Of a stretch of 64,000 nt of DNA, positions 24,662-34,919 are shown one piece after another. Positions within the stretch are counted from its first letter, which is position 1, and each line of letters starts with the position of its first letter. A model generated the notes under the pieces. That model saw nothing but the letters and a program-made list of their open reading frames with translations, was not told the DNA's origin and did not search any database. The DNA is from Dehalobacter sp. CP (lineage in GTDB: Bacteria > Bacillota_B > Desulfitobacteriia > Desulfitobacteriales > Syntrophobotulaceae). The DNA lies in the NCBI GenBank assembly GCA_009910795.1, contig VMEE01000022.1, positions 36,636 through 100,635 of the forward strand, given 5' to 3'. Both the position numbers and the translations under genes were made by a program.

Positions 24662-27600
24662 AAGTACTTTTCTTTGACTTTTTTCCCTGTCAGCATTTCC
24701 AGCGCCCTGGCGTAATAGAGAATCTGCTGGCGGTACCTTTCTAGAATAATGCGGGATCCGCCTTCCGGAATCTGGTCCGTCTTATAGTCAACCAGGACAA
24801 TCCCATCCTCTTCCTCAAAATAACAGTCAATAATGCCCTGCAACAGGACGACCTCCTGCCCGCAGACACCTGCCGCCATGTCGGAGAATACTTCCCTGCA
24901 TGGTATTTCTATATTAAAGCGGACTTCACGGTTTACACTGCCTGAAGCCTTCATTCTGCATCCGAGCGGGGACTCGAGAAAAAACATTATCTTTTCCGGA
25001 TCGACGCTTTCAGCCTGCTGCTCTGTGAGCAGTTCTTTTTTGACCATTTCCTGAATCTGATTCGGAATGTCATTGCGCTGAACATCCAGGTGCTGCATGA
25101 CAAAATGCAGAATCGTTCCCACTTCTGCCGCATTTAGCCCTTTCTTTTCTTCGAGAAACAACGGCTTTTTGATCAGCTGCGGCAGGGAAGCCGATCCGTT
25201 TGCAAGCCCCAGCCCTGTCTCTTCCGAAAGCTCCGCTTCCAGCCGTCTCTTCAGTTCGGTGACAGAGACTTTGGGCGGAATTCGGGTACTGGCAGTGAAA
25301 GTATACTCCCAGCCAAGCCTTCGCGCAATCTCTTTCTTTACATCTCTGCGGTGGAGTCGATCACTGTCGCTGTCGTTATTATCACGATTATCTCTACTAT
25401 CGTTATTATCGTTATTATCATCATTAACTTCGGTATCACCGTGATCTTCGGTCTCCTGATGTAAACTAGCCAGCCATCGGATGAATGTTTCTTCTTCCTT
25501 TTCCTGAACGGCTGATCTGCCAAGAAGCTCATTTTTTGTCCACATGCGGATCTGCCATTCGGACGGATCGTCAAGCAGACCGTTTCCCGATGCTCCCTCT
25601 GTTACATCGGTAGGATACCCGAGCCAGCCGGCCCGAGTGGCAGTGCTGCAGCCCCGGTACTTTATGAGTGCCGGCCCGATCCAGTCCAGATATTTTTCTC
25701 CTTTGAATACTTCGTATGCAGGCAGCTTTTCCGGATCACCTGCAGTAGCTTTAGACCATTTATTCAACGCCTTCCGAGCATTGGAAACTGCTCCGGAGAT
25801 AATCAGCTTTTCCCTGGCTCTGGTCAAGGCCACATAGAGAATCCGCATTTCTTCCGATAAGGTCTCCATCCTGATTTGTTCCCGAATTGCATATTTAGGA
25901 ACCGACGGATACGCTATCCTGAGCCTTGGATCCGCAACGTCAGGACCGAGCCCAAGCTCCTGGTGAAATAAAATACTCCTGTTCAAATCCTGAAAGTTAA
26001 ATTTCTTGCCGCATCCGGCCAAAATGACGACGGGGAATTCCAGCCCTTTGCTTTTATGAATACTCATGATCCGAACGACATTATCATTTTCCCCAAGAAT
26101 TTTGGCACTGCCAAAATCACCCTGGTTGCTTTTTAGCTTGTCAATGAAATTAATAAAATTGAACAACCCTTTAAAGCTCGTTTCCTCATATTGTCTGGCC
26201 CGTTCAAATAGAATTCGGAGATTGGCCTGACGCTGCACGCCCCCAGGCATCGCTCCGACAATCCCATAATATCCGGTCTCGGTATAAAGCCGCCAGAGCA
26301 GCCTGTCTGCAGACAGATATTGAGCGGTGTCCCGCCATCTGTGAAGTTTGCTCAGGAACATTGCTGCTTTCTTTCTCAGCGTTTCTTTTTCAGGTATTTC
26401 GTTATTCATTTTTTCTATCTCAGATTTTCCGTCCGCGAGTTGGTCCTGAAATTTGATTTCCGGCTTACTGCTCTGTAATTCGTTATCAGGCTTTCCGTTC
26501 TCCGGTTCAGGAGTATCCTCTTCTGCCGTCTCTTCCACCAACTGTTTAAGCGCCTCATAGATCGGCACATGCCGTCTGCTAAGCCGCAGCCCGGCGAGTT
26601 CATCAGATGAGAAAGCGGCCAGCGGCGATCTCAGAACGGCCAATAACGGAATATCCTGCAACGGATTATCAATGATCTGGAGCAGTGACAGGATCACCTG
26701 TACCTCGGAAGACTTGAAAAATCCTGTACCGGTATCAGCAAAGGCAGGGATGCCCGCCGCCGTCAGTTCCTCTGTGAATACCTCGGACCAATTCCGGGTG
26801 GTCCGGAGAAGAATGACAATGTCGCTGCAGCGCAGCTCCCGGTATGTTTTGCTTTCTTTATCATAAACGGCCGTCCTCCTGCCCTTTTCATTCGGATGAA
26901 ACAGTTCCTGTATCCTTCTGACCGTAAAGCGGGCTTCACACTGGATCGCATCCAGCATATCCGGGTCAATCTGTTCCGTTTCATCAGAGAGGCTATTTGA
27001 GGTGTCCGCAGACTCCGTCAATTCCTGTTCTTCCAGACCTGAACTGTCAGAGAATCCGTTTCCCTGGTCCAGCCGTTCCGGATCGCCTGTTTGAATAAGA
27101 TGAAATTCTACGGATCCGCCAACCGTCAGCTGTTCCTGGTCATTTTCGGCAAAGACGGCCCCTGAATTCAAAGCCTCGTTGAGATTGTAGTCCAGTTCCC
27201 CGACCTGCACCGACATGATCTGCCTGAAAATGTAGTTAACAGCATCAACCACTTCCCGGCGGCTGCGGAAATTCTTATACAGGCAAATTTTTCGATGGCT
27301 GGCGCCTTGTTCCGGAGAGTAACTGTGATACTTCTCCAGAAACAGTTCCGGTTTAGCCTGTCTGAATCTGTAAATACTCTGTTTGACATCTCCGACCATA
27401 AAGACATTCGGTCTGGCTGATCCTGTGCGGGAAATCATCTGAAGCAAAATCTCCTGGACCAGATTGCTGTCCTGGTACTCATCGACCAGAACTTCCGCGA
27501 AACGTTCCTGATAGCGTTTGGCTGCTTCAGACGGCACATACGCTCCCGTTTCATCCTGCACCGTCAGAATTTCGAGGCAAAAATGTTCCAGGTCATTAAA

Positions 27601-28707
27601 ATCCACCAGAGACTTGCCATTCTTTTTCAGCGCATATCTGCGTTCAAATTCAACAACCAGTCTGCTTAGACACTGCATCAGCGGCCGGAGGGTCTGCAAA
27701 TCTGCTCTGATATCTGCCGAATCAGCTGCCAGGGCCCGTTCTTTCAGTTTACCAATCTTCTTTTTGACCTGATCCCGGATTTCTTTGACCTGCTCTTGAA
27801 CAGCTTTATCCGCATCTTTGCCGGCTGACGGCAGTCTTTGAAACGGGTAGTTCCGGACTGTTTGGGCAAGGTCATCCCACCTGGCATTACGCTCTTCCAG
27901 ACAAAGCTCCCGGATATGCTGCAGAAAGCAGTATTCTTCCTCGAAGATAGGACGGTATTTATCCAGTCCTGTACCAGGCTGCAGAAGCGCAACTGCGGCC
28001 TGCATATTCTGTATCAGTCCCTCAATTTCAAGTCCGATACTTTTAAGCAGGATTTTTCCCCAGCTGGTCTGACTGAAATCCGTCCCTTCGGACATGCCGA
28101 AACGTCCGGTCATCTCCGCAAGCCATTTTTCCGGCCAGGGACTGCTTTGTATAAACGTATGCAGATTCAGCACCATGTCCTGTAAGGCCTGATCGTCCCT
28201 GTTACCGCCATAACACTCTAATAGTTCAAGAAAATCGTGATTCTCGGCATTCTCTTCATACATTTCATCAAACAGGTCATTGAGTACTTCCATTTTCATC
28301 AGCATCGTTTCCGTCTCATCGGCAATCCGGAAAGACGGATCAATATTTATGGCCTGGAAGTTACTACGGATGACCTCAAGACAAAACGAGTGAATGGTTG
28401 TAATACTGGCTTTGCTCAACAGCGTCAGCTGTTTTTGCATATTGGAAGACCCCGGGTTGCTTTCCAATACTACAGCGAGAGCTTCGGCAATCCTTTCCCT
28501 CATCTCTGCCGCAGCTGCATTGGTAAACGTCACCACGAGCAGCCGGTCAATGTCCACAGGGTCATCGTTATCCGTAATTCTTTGGATGATCCGCTCCACG
28601 AGTACGGCCGTCTTACCGGCCCCGGCAGCCGCTGCAACCAGCAGGTTGCAGTCCTTGGCTGTAATTGCTTCCCATTGTTCATTCGTCCATTTCGTCTGAT
28701 CAGTCAT
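24625..28707 (-). CDS. addA: ATP-dependent helicase/nuclease subunit AddA
   Basis: 1360 residues. A UvrD-type helicase is visible: Walker A AAAGAGKTAVLVERI near residue 30, VDEYQDSN, QSIYRFRQA and the VALTRAREKLIISG motif VI. The C-terminal RecB-family nuclease holds GTILHFVMQHLD, LVDYKTDQIP and RQQILYYARALE. With AddB it resects double-strand breaks for recombination. It begins inside the end of addB (8-base overlap). A Asp/Asn-rich low-complexity tract lies at about residues 1095-1120 (bases 25369-25430). Confidence 0.93.
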   Translation of the reverse strand: MTDQTKWTNEQWEAITAKDCNLLVAAAAGAGKTAVLVERIIQRITDNDDPVDIDRLLVVTFTNAAAAEMRERIAEALAVVLESNPGSSNMQKQLTLLSKASITTIHSFCLEVIRSNFQAINIDPSFRIADETETMLMKMEVLNDLFDEMYEENAENHDFLELLECYGGNRDDQALQDMVLNLHTFIQSSPWPEKWLAEMTGRFGMSEGTDFSQTSWGKILLKSIGLEIEGLIQNMQAAVALLQPGTGLDKYRPIFEEEYCFLQHIRELCLEERNARWDDLAQTVRNYPFQRLPSAGKDADKAVQEQVKEIRDQVKKKIGKLKERALAADSADIRADLQTLRPLMQCLSRLVVEFERRYALKKNGKSLVDFNDLEHFCLEILTVQDETGAYVPSEAAKRYQERFAEVLVDEYQDSNLVQEILLQMISRTGSARPNVFMVGDVKQSIYRFRQAKPELFLEKYHSYSPEQGASHRKICLYKNFRSRREVVDAVNYIFRQIMSVQVGELDYNLNEALNSGAVFAENDQEQLTVGGSVEFHLIQTGDPERLDQGNGFSDSSGLEEQELTESADTSNSLSDETEQIDPDMLDAIQCEARFTVRRIQELFHPNEKGRRTAVYDKESKTYRELRCSDIVILLRTTRNWSEVFTEELTAAGIPAFADTGTGFFKSSEVQVILSLLQIIDNPLQDIPLLAVLRSPLAAFSSDELAGLRLSRRHVPIYEALKQLVEETAEEDTPEPENGKPDNELQSSKPEIKFQDQLADGKSEIEKMNNEIPEKETLRKKAAMFLSKLHRWRDTAQYLSADRLLWRLYTETGYYGIVGAMPGGVQRQANLRILFERARQYEETSFKGLFNFINFIDKLKSNQGDFGSAKILGENDNVVRIMSIHKSKGLEFPVVILAGCGKKFNFQDLNRSILFHQELGLGPDVADPRLRIAYPSVPKYAIREQIRMETLSEEMRILYVALTRAREKLIISGAVSNARKALNKWSKATAGDPEKLPAYEVFKGEKYLDWIGPALIKYRGCSTATRAGWLGYPTDVTEGASGNGLLDDPSEWQIRMWTKNELLGRSAVQEKEEETFIRWLASLHQETEDHGDTEVNDDNNDNNDSRDNRDNNDSDSDRLHRRDVKKEIARRLGWEYTFTASTRIPPKVSVTELKRRLEAELSEETGLGLANGSASLPQLIKKPLFLEEKKGLNAAEVGTILHFVMQHLDVQRNDIPNQIQEMVKKELLTEQQAESVDPEKIMFFLESPLGCRMKASGSVNREVRFNIEIPCREVFSDMAAGVCGQEVVLLQGIIDCYFEEEDGIVLVDYKTDQIPEGGSRIILERYRQQILYYARALEMLTGKKVKEKYFYLFSCGEVLQS

Positions 28708-31700
28708 GATTTTGTTCCGCCTTCATGATATGGTTCCAGATTTCCTCATCTCCGTGGGCGGTCAGCAACCGGAAGCTATTTTCCTTTCTGGCCGGATCAA
28801 ATTGGCAGACTGCTGCGTAGCAGCAGTAGGTACACGAGGTTATCCGCTTTTTCTTGTACGGCGTGATCGAAACACTGCCGCCCATCATTTCCTCACATAA
28901 GTCTTTCAGAAGGTTTCGGACATATTTTCTGAGGATTTCAAATTGTTCCAGGGTAGCTGCCGAGGATTTGCCCAGAAGGTCTCCCTTATTGATCCTAGCC
29001 GGAATAATTAGCGAAGTGCCGTCGATGGTCCGGTCCATTTCCTTAATCAATTTGACATCCGCGAGCAGCAGGCCCTTCATTTTCAGTTGTTTCATAATGT
29101 CCAGCTCGATCTCTTCCTCCGTAAGCCTGCCATCAGCTCTGACGATAGGATCATCGATCCGGAAATACAGGATGCCTCCCGGCAGGACTGGTTTTTCCGT
29201 CTCCAGCCCACTGTTCTGCCAGAGGGCATCGAGATACGTGAATAACTGGATCTGCAGTCCGTAATAAACGTCGGCCAGTTTGAAATCCTTGCTCCCAGAT
29301 TTATAATCCACGATTCTGAGGTAGGTCCCTTCTTCAGCTTCCAACGCATCGACCCTGTCAATCCTTCCGCTTAAAGACACCTTCCGGCCTGAATCAAGTT
29401 CAATCACAATCGGCGGGAACTTTTCCCGCTCGCCAAATCCAAGCTCATAACCCAACGGCTCAAAGCCACTGCGCTTGAGGTGCTCCGCAATCATCCAGAC
29501 CGCACGCGTGATGACCCTTTTCAGTCTCAAGGCAAGTGAAGTATACCGTTGGGAGGACGTGAGGCCGGACCCCTGCATTTTTCGAAGCATTTCATCCACA
29601 ATCTCCGAGACTTTCTCCCGGCACCACGGTCTTTCCATCTCTCGCCAAGAGATTTGCTGCTGCGCCGCCTCCAGCGAAAATCTTTCGAGAACGGCATGCA
29701 TAAACGTCCCGACATCCGGCGGACTGAACTGATAAATCTTTCTCTCTTTGGCTTCAAGTCCATATTGAAGATAAAATGCAAACTGACAGGACGCATATTT
29801 TTCGAGCCTCGATGCACTGGCATGAGCCGATGCGCCATACAATGCCGTTATTTTTGCTGAGCTGACCGGCTCGGCAATATTTCTGGCTGAGAATGCTGTC
29901 TGAAGTGCCTCACAGCGCGGTTTCCATTCTTCCAGCCCATTGTACCAGCGATAGACATCCCGCCACCAGCCGTTGATTTCCAGCCCTTCTGCCTTGCGGC
30001 GGAAAGCTGCAACCATTTGTTTGAAAGAAGGAGATTTTCCGGTCAGCTGTTCCAATTCAGCACTTTCTAGCCAGGTATTTTCTGTGCCGGCATTCACCAC
30101 TTCTGTATTCTTCGTCTCTGTATTCTCTGTCCCTATATTCTCCGTCTCAGCATTTTCTTTACCAGCAGCAAACCTGGATAGCGCTGGAATCAGCGTGCTG
30201 TTTTCCAAAATTTCCGGGAACAGCTTCCTCAGCCGGTAAATCACCAACGAAGGCCGCAAGCTTCGGCCTTCCTGGTCGGCGATCGGCCAGCTCAGGCGAA
30301 GATAAGCAGATGCGGTCGTTAAAGACCGGTAAATCAGATACTGGGCCTGAAAGGCCTGCGTGCGGGTATCATTAGCCAGTTCAATCCCAACCGTATTCAG
30401 CGCGGCACGGTCCGCATCGGCCAGGATACCTTCCGTCTGCGCAGTGGAAGGGAACACCCCGTCATTGACCCCTAAAATAAAAAGTGCTTTGATCTGATGG
30501 CTTCGGAACCTCTCGATGCTGCCGATCAGAACTTGATCCAGCGAAGCCGGTATCAACCCGATCCGGTATTCGGCAAAGCCGATTTTCAGGGTGTCCGTAA
30601 AGCTTTCCAAACTCAAAGGCTCCTCGCCCATAGTCTCCACGGTCTGATCCAGGACGTTCATCAGGATATTCCAGACCTGGCCGTATTCATTGGCCAGACT
30701 CAGCATACCCTGCCGCCTGAATTCTTCCATGATCCTTTCCAACCTGGCCGGGACGCCTATCCCGCCAAGAAAATCATACAGGGCTTCGCAAATTTCCGAA
30801 GCCTTTTTTCTGTTCTTGGTTTTGGCGCGGAATTGAAGAAGCGGGGCTACAATCTCGCGTCTGGTCTGATTGATCTCCTTCAGCTCCGTTTCGGCCTTTT
30901 CCACATCTTGAGACCGGTCATTTTCTTCCGGCAGTAAGCCTGGACGCATCGACCAGTCTTCATTTTTCGTCCAGCGGCTTCCGCGGACTCCGCAGGCCAG
31001 TACATAATTTTCGATGCGGTCCATACGCTCCCTGTCCAGACCGGTCAATCCGGTTTTCAGATACGCAAATACCGCTTCATAAGACCAGTGGTCGTTAAAA
31101 ATATCGAGCATCGCCAGAATCATTCTGACCAGCGGCTGATCTGTGATCTCGGTCTTACTGTCCAAAAAATATGGAATTTCATACTCAGCAAAAACAGTTT
31201 CCAGGAAACTCCGGTAGCCGTCCAGATTTCCGGTGACTACGGCGATATCTCTGTATCTGAGCCCTCGATCCCGGCAAAGCCTGACGATGTCTGCCGCTGC
31301 AGCTTCAATCTCCGCATAGATATTCACCGAAGCATGCAGGGAGATATCCCTGGTTGCTTCTGGATATACCCGGTACGGATAGGCATCATAATACCGTTCG
31401 AGGTGGGACAACTCCGTACTGCAGCGAAACCTGGGCAGAGGAACTTCCGCCAAATGAACCGACGGCTCAATCTCCAAGCCCGCCTCCTGGCAGATTTTCT
31501 TGAACTTACGGTACACGCCTTTGACTTCAGAGAATACATCGGTTTCCATCAGACCTTCTTCATCAAGACAGTCCGTACACAGACAAATGTTCACCCTGTT
31601 CACCTTAAGCAGCAGCCTTGTGATGACTTTGTATTCCTGTCGTGTAAATCCGGCAAAACCATCAACCCAGATTTCTGCGCCGTCAAAAATGTTTGTGGAT

Positions 31701-32263
31701 TCCAGCTTGGCTGCCGCCAGGGTAAGATCATCGTCACTATCCCGATATCTTTGCCGGATCAGTTCCTCGAACCCGGAATAGACGGCATTCAGTTCAGCCA
31801 GTTTGTCCCTGAGCGGCTGGTCCGCCATATCGGCAATGACGTTCTGCAGATCTTCCGGCGTAACATTATACCGTTTCAGCTCTGTGATTAGCCCTGAAAG
31901 CGAACTGACAAACCCTTTGCGGTCGGCTGATCTCGTATAGACCTTCAGTTCGTCTTTAATCTGCGTAAGGACACGGTAGATCAACATGCTCTTGCCTGCC
32001 GGGTGGATATGCGGGTACGTGATTCCGCCCGCCTCGTTAAATACCCTGAATGCCAGGCGGCGGAAACTTAATACTTCCGTCTTTAGAATCCCGCCGGTCT
32101 TCAGCACATTAATCAAGTCCCTCTCCGCCTGCAGCGTATACTGTTCCGGCACAAGCAGCACCAAAGGATGATCCGCTCCGTTTTTGACGCGTTCCTTTAT
32201 TTCATTCAGGCAATAGGTGGACTTGCCGCTGCCGGACCGTCCGTAAATAAACCTAAGACTCAT
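28700..32263 (-). CDS. addB: ATP-dependent helicase/deoxyribonuclease subunit AddB
   Basis: 1187 residues. It opens with RFIYGRSGSGKSTYCLNEI (Walker A). The inactive helicase fold follows, then a C-terminal RecB-like nuclease (RIVDYKSGSKDFKLADVYYGLQIQL). The iron-sulfur cluster Cys set is visible as one Cys in YASCQFAFYLQYG plus CTYCCYAAVC near the C-terminus. Together with AddA it forms the Gram-positive functional analogue of RecBCD. A repetitive Glu/Asn/Thr tract (ENTETKNTEVVNAGTENT) interrupts the middle of the protein. Confidence 0.93.
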   Translation of the reverse strand: MSLRFIYGRSGSGKSTYCLNEIKERVKNGADHPLVLLVPEQYTLQAERDLINVLKTGGILKTEVLSFRRLAFRVFNEAGGITYPHIHPAGKSMLIYRVLTQIKDELKVYTRSADRKGFVSSLSGLITELKRYNVTPEDLQNVIADMADQPLRDKLAELNAVYSGFEELIRQRYRDSDDDLTLAAAKLESTNIFDGAEIWVDGFAGFTRQEYKVITRLLLKVNRVNICLCTDCLDEEGLMETDVFSEVKGVYRKFKKICQEAGLEIEPSVHLAEVPLPRFRCSTELSHLERYYDAYPYRVYPEATRDISLHASVNIYAEIEAAAADIVRLCRDRGLRYRDIAVVTGNLDGYRSFLETVFAEYEIPYFLDSKTEITDQPLVRMILAMLDIFNDHWSYEAVFAYLKTGLTGLDRERMDRIENYVLACGVRGSRWTKNEDWSMRPGLLPEENDRSQDVEKAETELKEINQTRREIVAPLLQFRAKTKNRKKASEICEALYDFLGGIGVPARLERIMEEFRRQGMLSLANEYGQVWNILMNVLDQTVETMGEEPLSLESFTDTLKIGFAEYRIGLIPASLDQVLIGSIERFRSHQIKALFILGVNDGVFPSTAQTEGILADADRAALNTVGIELANDTRTQAFQAQYLIYRSLTTASAYLRLSWPIADQEGRSLRPSLVIYRLRKLFPEILENSTLIPALSRFAAGKENAETENIGTENTETKNTEVVNAGTENTWLESAELEQLTGKSPSFKQMVAAFRRKAEGLEINGWWRDVYRWYNGLEEWKPRCEALQTAFSARNIAEPVSSAKITALYGASAHASASRLEKYASCQFAFYLQYGLEAKERKIYQFSPPDVGTFMHAVLERFSLEAAQQQISWREMERPWCREKVSEIVDEMLRKMQGSGLTSSQRYTSLALRLKRVITRAVWMIAEHLKRSGFEPLGYELGFGEREKFPPIVIELDSGRKVSLSGRIDRVDALEAEEGTYLRIVDYKSGSKDFKLADVYYGLQIQLFTYLDALWQNSGLETEKPVLPGGILYFRIDDPIVRADGRLTEEEIELDIMKQLKMKGLLLADVKLIKEMDRTIDGTSLIIPARINKGDLLGKSSAATLEQFEILRKYVRNLLKDLCEEMMGGSVSITPYKKKRITSCTYCCYAAVCQFDPARKENSFRLLTAHGDEEIWNHIMKAEQNHD

Positions 32264-32311
32264 CCTGTTCTCCGTTCCTCTGAGAATTATCCAACTAAAA
32301 CAGTGTATTTA

Positions 32312-32764
32312 TTATTCAGACGTACGGTCTTTGGTTTCTTCAATTAGCCTAATAAAAGCCGCTTGAAACCGTTCATTGTCTTCTTTGGTTCTTTTCTTAA
32401 CATGGGTGGTTCTTCCTCCCCCGCGCCGTACCTTTTGTCCGACGTGACGTTCAAAAAGGAGGCGTTCAATATTGTTGTCGGTATAAATAAGACCATTTTG
32501 ATTAATGGCCCTGGCGCCTTTCCCCAGAACAAGCGCCGCTAGTCCGTAATCCTGCGTGACAACAATATCCTCCCTGTCCAACCGCTTCATCAGTGCAAAA
32601 TCCACACTGTCCCGGTCCTGGTCCACGGTGATCACCGTACTGTAGTCGTCCTTCAGTTCATGGGAAGTATCGATGATCATGATGACCGGAAGTTCAAATT
32701 GTTTCGCGCAGCTCACAATGAGCTCCTTCACCGGACAGGCATCCGCGTCAACCAATATTTTCAT
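32312..32764 (-). CDS. YaiI/YqxD family protein (DUF188)
   Basis: 150 residues with the family motifs ILVDADACPVKE at the start, VTQDYGLAALVLGKGARAINQNG in the middle and GGGRTTHVKKRTKED near the end. The fold resembles a PIN-type nuclease, but biochemical function is unproven. Its start overlaps the recQ end by 17 bases, so both are probably cotranscribed. Confidence 0.87.
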   Translation of the reverse strand: MKILVDADACPVKELIVSCAKQFELPVIMIIDTSHELKDDYSTVITVDQDRDSVDFALMKRLDREDIVVTQDYGLAALVLGKGARAINQNGLIYTDNNIERLLFERHVGQKVRRGGGRTTHVKKRTKEDNERFQAAFIRLIEETKDRTSE

Positions 32765-34538
32765 GTCCTTGCAGGGCCTCCTTGATCTCGGTTAAAAATA
32801 AATCCCCGTATTTCTGCAGTTTCCTTTCGCCAACGCCATTTACCCGGATCAGCGCATTTCTGTCCTGCGGACAGTTTTTGGCCATTTCCCTGAGCGTGCT
32901 GTCCGGAAAAATCATGTACGGAGGTAATCCCTCCTGCTGGGCAATCTGTTTGCGCAAGGCCCGCAGTCTTTCAAATATTTGTTCAGCGGCGGTGAGCGAT
33001 ACTTCTTCCCGCTGCACCTGAATCTGATACACTTTTTCCTCACTCTTAAGCACAGCCGTCGCTTTCGGCGCAAGCTTCACTACCGGATACTGACCGCCTG
33101 CAACCATAAGATAACCTTCGGCTGCCAGGAAACTGATCCTGTCCTTAATCTCCTGCAGTGGTGTGTCCTTCATGATCCCATGGGTAGATAGTCTGTCCAG
33201 CCCAAACTGCAGAACTTTTTTGTTCTGGGAGCCTTTGAGTACCTCGGCTACCAACGCCGAACCAAAACGTTCCTTCATCCGGTAAACACAGGACAGGATT
33301 TTTTGGGCATCCAGAGTTACATCAACCTTTTTCCGGTCATCGTCACAGTTGCTGCAGTTCCGGCATTTATCCGGACTTTCTGTTTCTCCGAAATACTCCA
33401 GAATGGTCTGCCTTAAACATCTCGATGTATGGCAGTAATCGACCATGGCCTGCAGTTTTTTATACTCATTGGCCACACGCTGTTCCTGAAATATGGTTTC
33501 TTCAATCATCATTTTCTGAATCTGCACGTCCTGGGGACCAAAAAGCAAAAAACACTCTGCCGGCTCACCGTCACGGCCCGCCCTACCAGCTTCCTGATAA
33601 TAGGATTCAATGTTTTTGGGCATGTTGTAATGGATCACAAACCGGACATTGGATTTATCGATTCCCATGCCGAAAGCGTTTGTTGCCACCATCACAGCAA
33701 TCTCGTCATAGATAAACTTTTCCTGATTGCGCTTTCGTTCCTGATCGGGCAAACCGGCATGGTAACAGCCGACTGAGAATCCCTGTCCTTTCAGCAATTT
33801 ATAGAGTCTGTCGACATCTTTGCGCGTTGCGGCATAGATAATTCCTGAATCATCGCGGTTATTTTTCAGACGATTCTGAACAAATATCTTCTTGTTTTCA
33901 CCGCGAAGAACTGAAAACTTCAGGTTCGGCCTGTCAAATCCCGTGATAAAGCAATTGGGTTTCCTAAGGCCCAGCATGCGGATAATATCCTGCCTGACTT
34001 CCTCGGTGGCCGTAGCCGTAAAAGCCCCGACCAAAGGCCTTGCGGGCAGGGATTGAAGAAACTTGCTGATCCGCAAATAGCTCGGGCGAAAGTCATGGCC
34101 CCACTGGGAAACACAGTGCGCTTCGTCTACAGCCACAAAATGGATTGGCAGTCCCTTCAGCCTGGCAAGGAACTCTTCCGATTCCAGACGCTCCGGAGCT
34201 AGATAGACCAGTTTATACTCTCCCCGCTGCATCCTGTCAATGCGCGACCAGGTCTCTTTCGGAGAAATAGAGCTGTTGATAAACGTAGCCGGAATGCCGG
34301 TTTGGCCGAGACTGTCCACCTGATCTTTCATTAGAGAGATCAAAGGAGAAATAACCAGCGTAACCCCTTCAAACAAAACCGCCGGAATTTGGTACGCAAT
34401 CGATTTGCCTGCCCCTGTAGGCATAATGGCTAACGTATCCTGCCTCTGAAGCAGGCTTTCAATGACTTGTTCCTGCCCTCCTCTGAATTCCCGATAACCG
34501 AAATACTTGAGCAGGGCTTCTTTTGCTTTCGCAATCAT
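32748..34538 (-). CDS. recQ: ATP-dependent DNA helicase RecQ
   Basis: 596 residues. Helicase core with MPTGAGKSIAYQIPA (motif I), VDEAHCVSQWGHDFRPSY (motif II and the aromatic-rich loop) and QEAGRAGRDG (motif VI). The RQC zinc site follows (CHTSRCLRQTILEYFGE and CRNCSNC), with an HRDC domain at the C-terminus (FERLRALRKQIAQQEGLPPYMIF). It unwinds recombination and replication intermediates. It sits in a DNA-repair neighbourhood with addAB. Confidence 0.94.
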   Translation of the reverse strand: MIAKAKEALLKYFGYREFRGGQEQVIESLLQRQDTLAIMPTGAGKSIAYQIPAVLFEGVTLVISPLISLMKDQVDSLGQTGIPATFINSSISPKETWSRIDRMQRGEYKLVYLAPERLESEEFLARLKGLPIHFVAVDEAHCVSQWGHDFRPSYLRISKFLQSLPARPLVGAFTATATEEVRQDIIRMLGLRKPNCFITGFDRPNLKFSVLRGENKKIFVQNRLKNNRDDSGIIYAATRKDVDRLYKLLKGQGFSVGCYHAGLPDQERKRNQEKFIYDEIAVMVATNAFGMGIDKSNVRFVIHYNMPKNIESYYQEAGRAGRDGEPAECFLLFGPQDVQIQKMMIEETIFQEQRVANEYKKLQAMVDYCHTSRCLRQTILEYFGETESPDKCRNCSNCDDDRKKVDVTLDAQKILSCVYRMKERFGSALVAEVLKGSQNKKVLQFGLDRLSTHGIMKDTPLQEIKDRISFLAAEGYLMVAGGQYPVVKLAPKATAVLKSEEKVYQIQVQREEVSLTAAEQIFERLRALRKQIAQQEGLPPYMIFPDSTLREMAKNCPQDRNALIRVNGVGERKLQKYGDLFLTEIKEALQGHENIG

Positions 34539-34718
34539 ATCGAATATCTCCCATCCGTCGGGATTATAGAAAAATAACCATAGAGCAGAATCTATGGCTG
34601 ATTTTATGTATTAGAGTTCGCCGGAAAAAAGTCATTTCCTTTATTAATTTCAGGATTTTTGTTACAATTCTTCATATCGTTGATATCGTTGCAGTAATTA
34701 TTTTCTGGAGGTGCTTCT

Positions 34719-34919
34719 GTGAAGAAAAAACCAAAAACCAAATTCCCGCGTGCTTTCTTCAAGGTTAAAATGGGCACGCAAGTCATCCGACCCAAGAAAG
34801 GTGCCGGTGCTAAAGATCTGAACCCTTACAACCGCAAAGCTAAACACAAAAAAACCACTGCGTTCGAGCACTTCGATCCGGTGGTTTTTTTGTGGTATTC
34901 GTTTGGATGGATATCTTGA
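34719..34919 (+). CDS. Candidate ArfA/BrfA-like alternative ribosome-rescue factor
   Basis: A 66-codon gene with GGAGG and a GTG start at 34719. The product is very basic: residues about 17-45 contain VIRPKKGAGAKD and NPYNRKAKHKK, resembling the KKGKGSYxRKxKH core of ArfA-type factors. A strong intrinsic terminator hairpin lies inside the reading frame (34851-34892). Most transcripts would therefore end before the stop codon, giving a nonstop mRNA. ArfA in E. coli and BrfA in B. subtilis are regulated exactly this way, their truncated product being tagged by tmRNA unless trans-translation fails. Both similarity and mechanism are by-eye inferences. Confidence 0.6.
   Translation: MKKKPKTKFPRAFFKVKMGTQVIRPKKGAGAKDLNPYNRKAKHKKTTAFEHFDPVVFLWYSFGWIS
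34851..34892 (+). terminator. Intragenic rho-independent terminator
   Basis: AAAACCAC (34851-34858) pairs with GTGGTTTT (34881-34888), with an additional TCGA/TCGA inner helix, followed by a run of T up to 34891. It lies at codons 45-58 of the small basic gene, upstream of its stop codon at 34917-34919. Confidence 0.8.
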
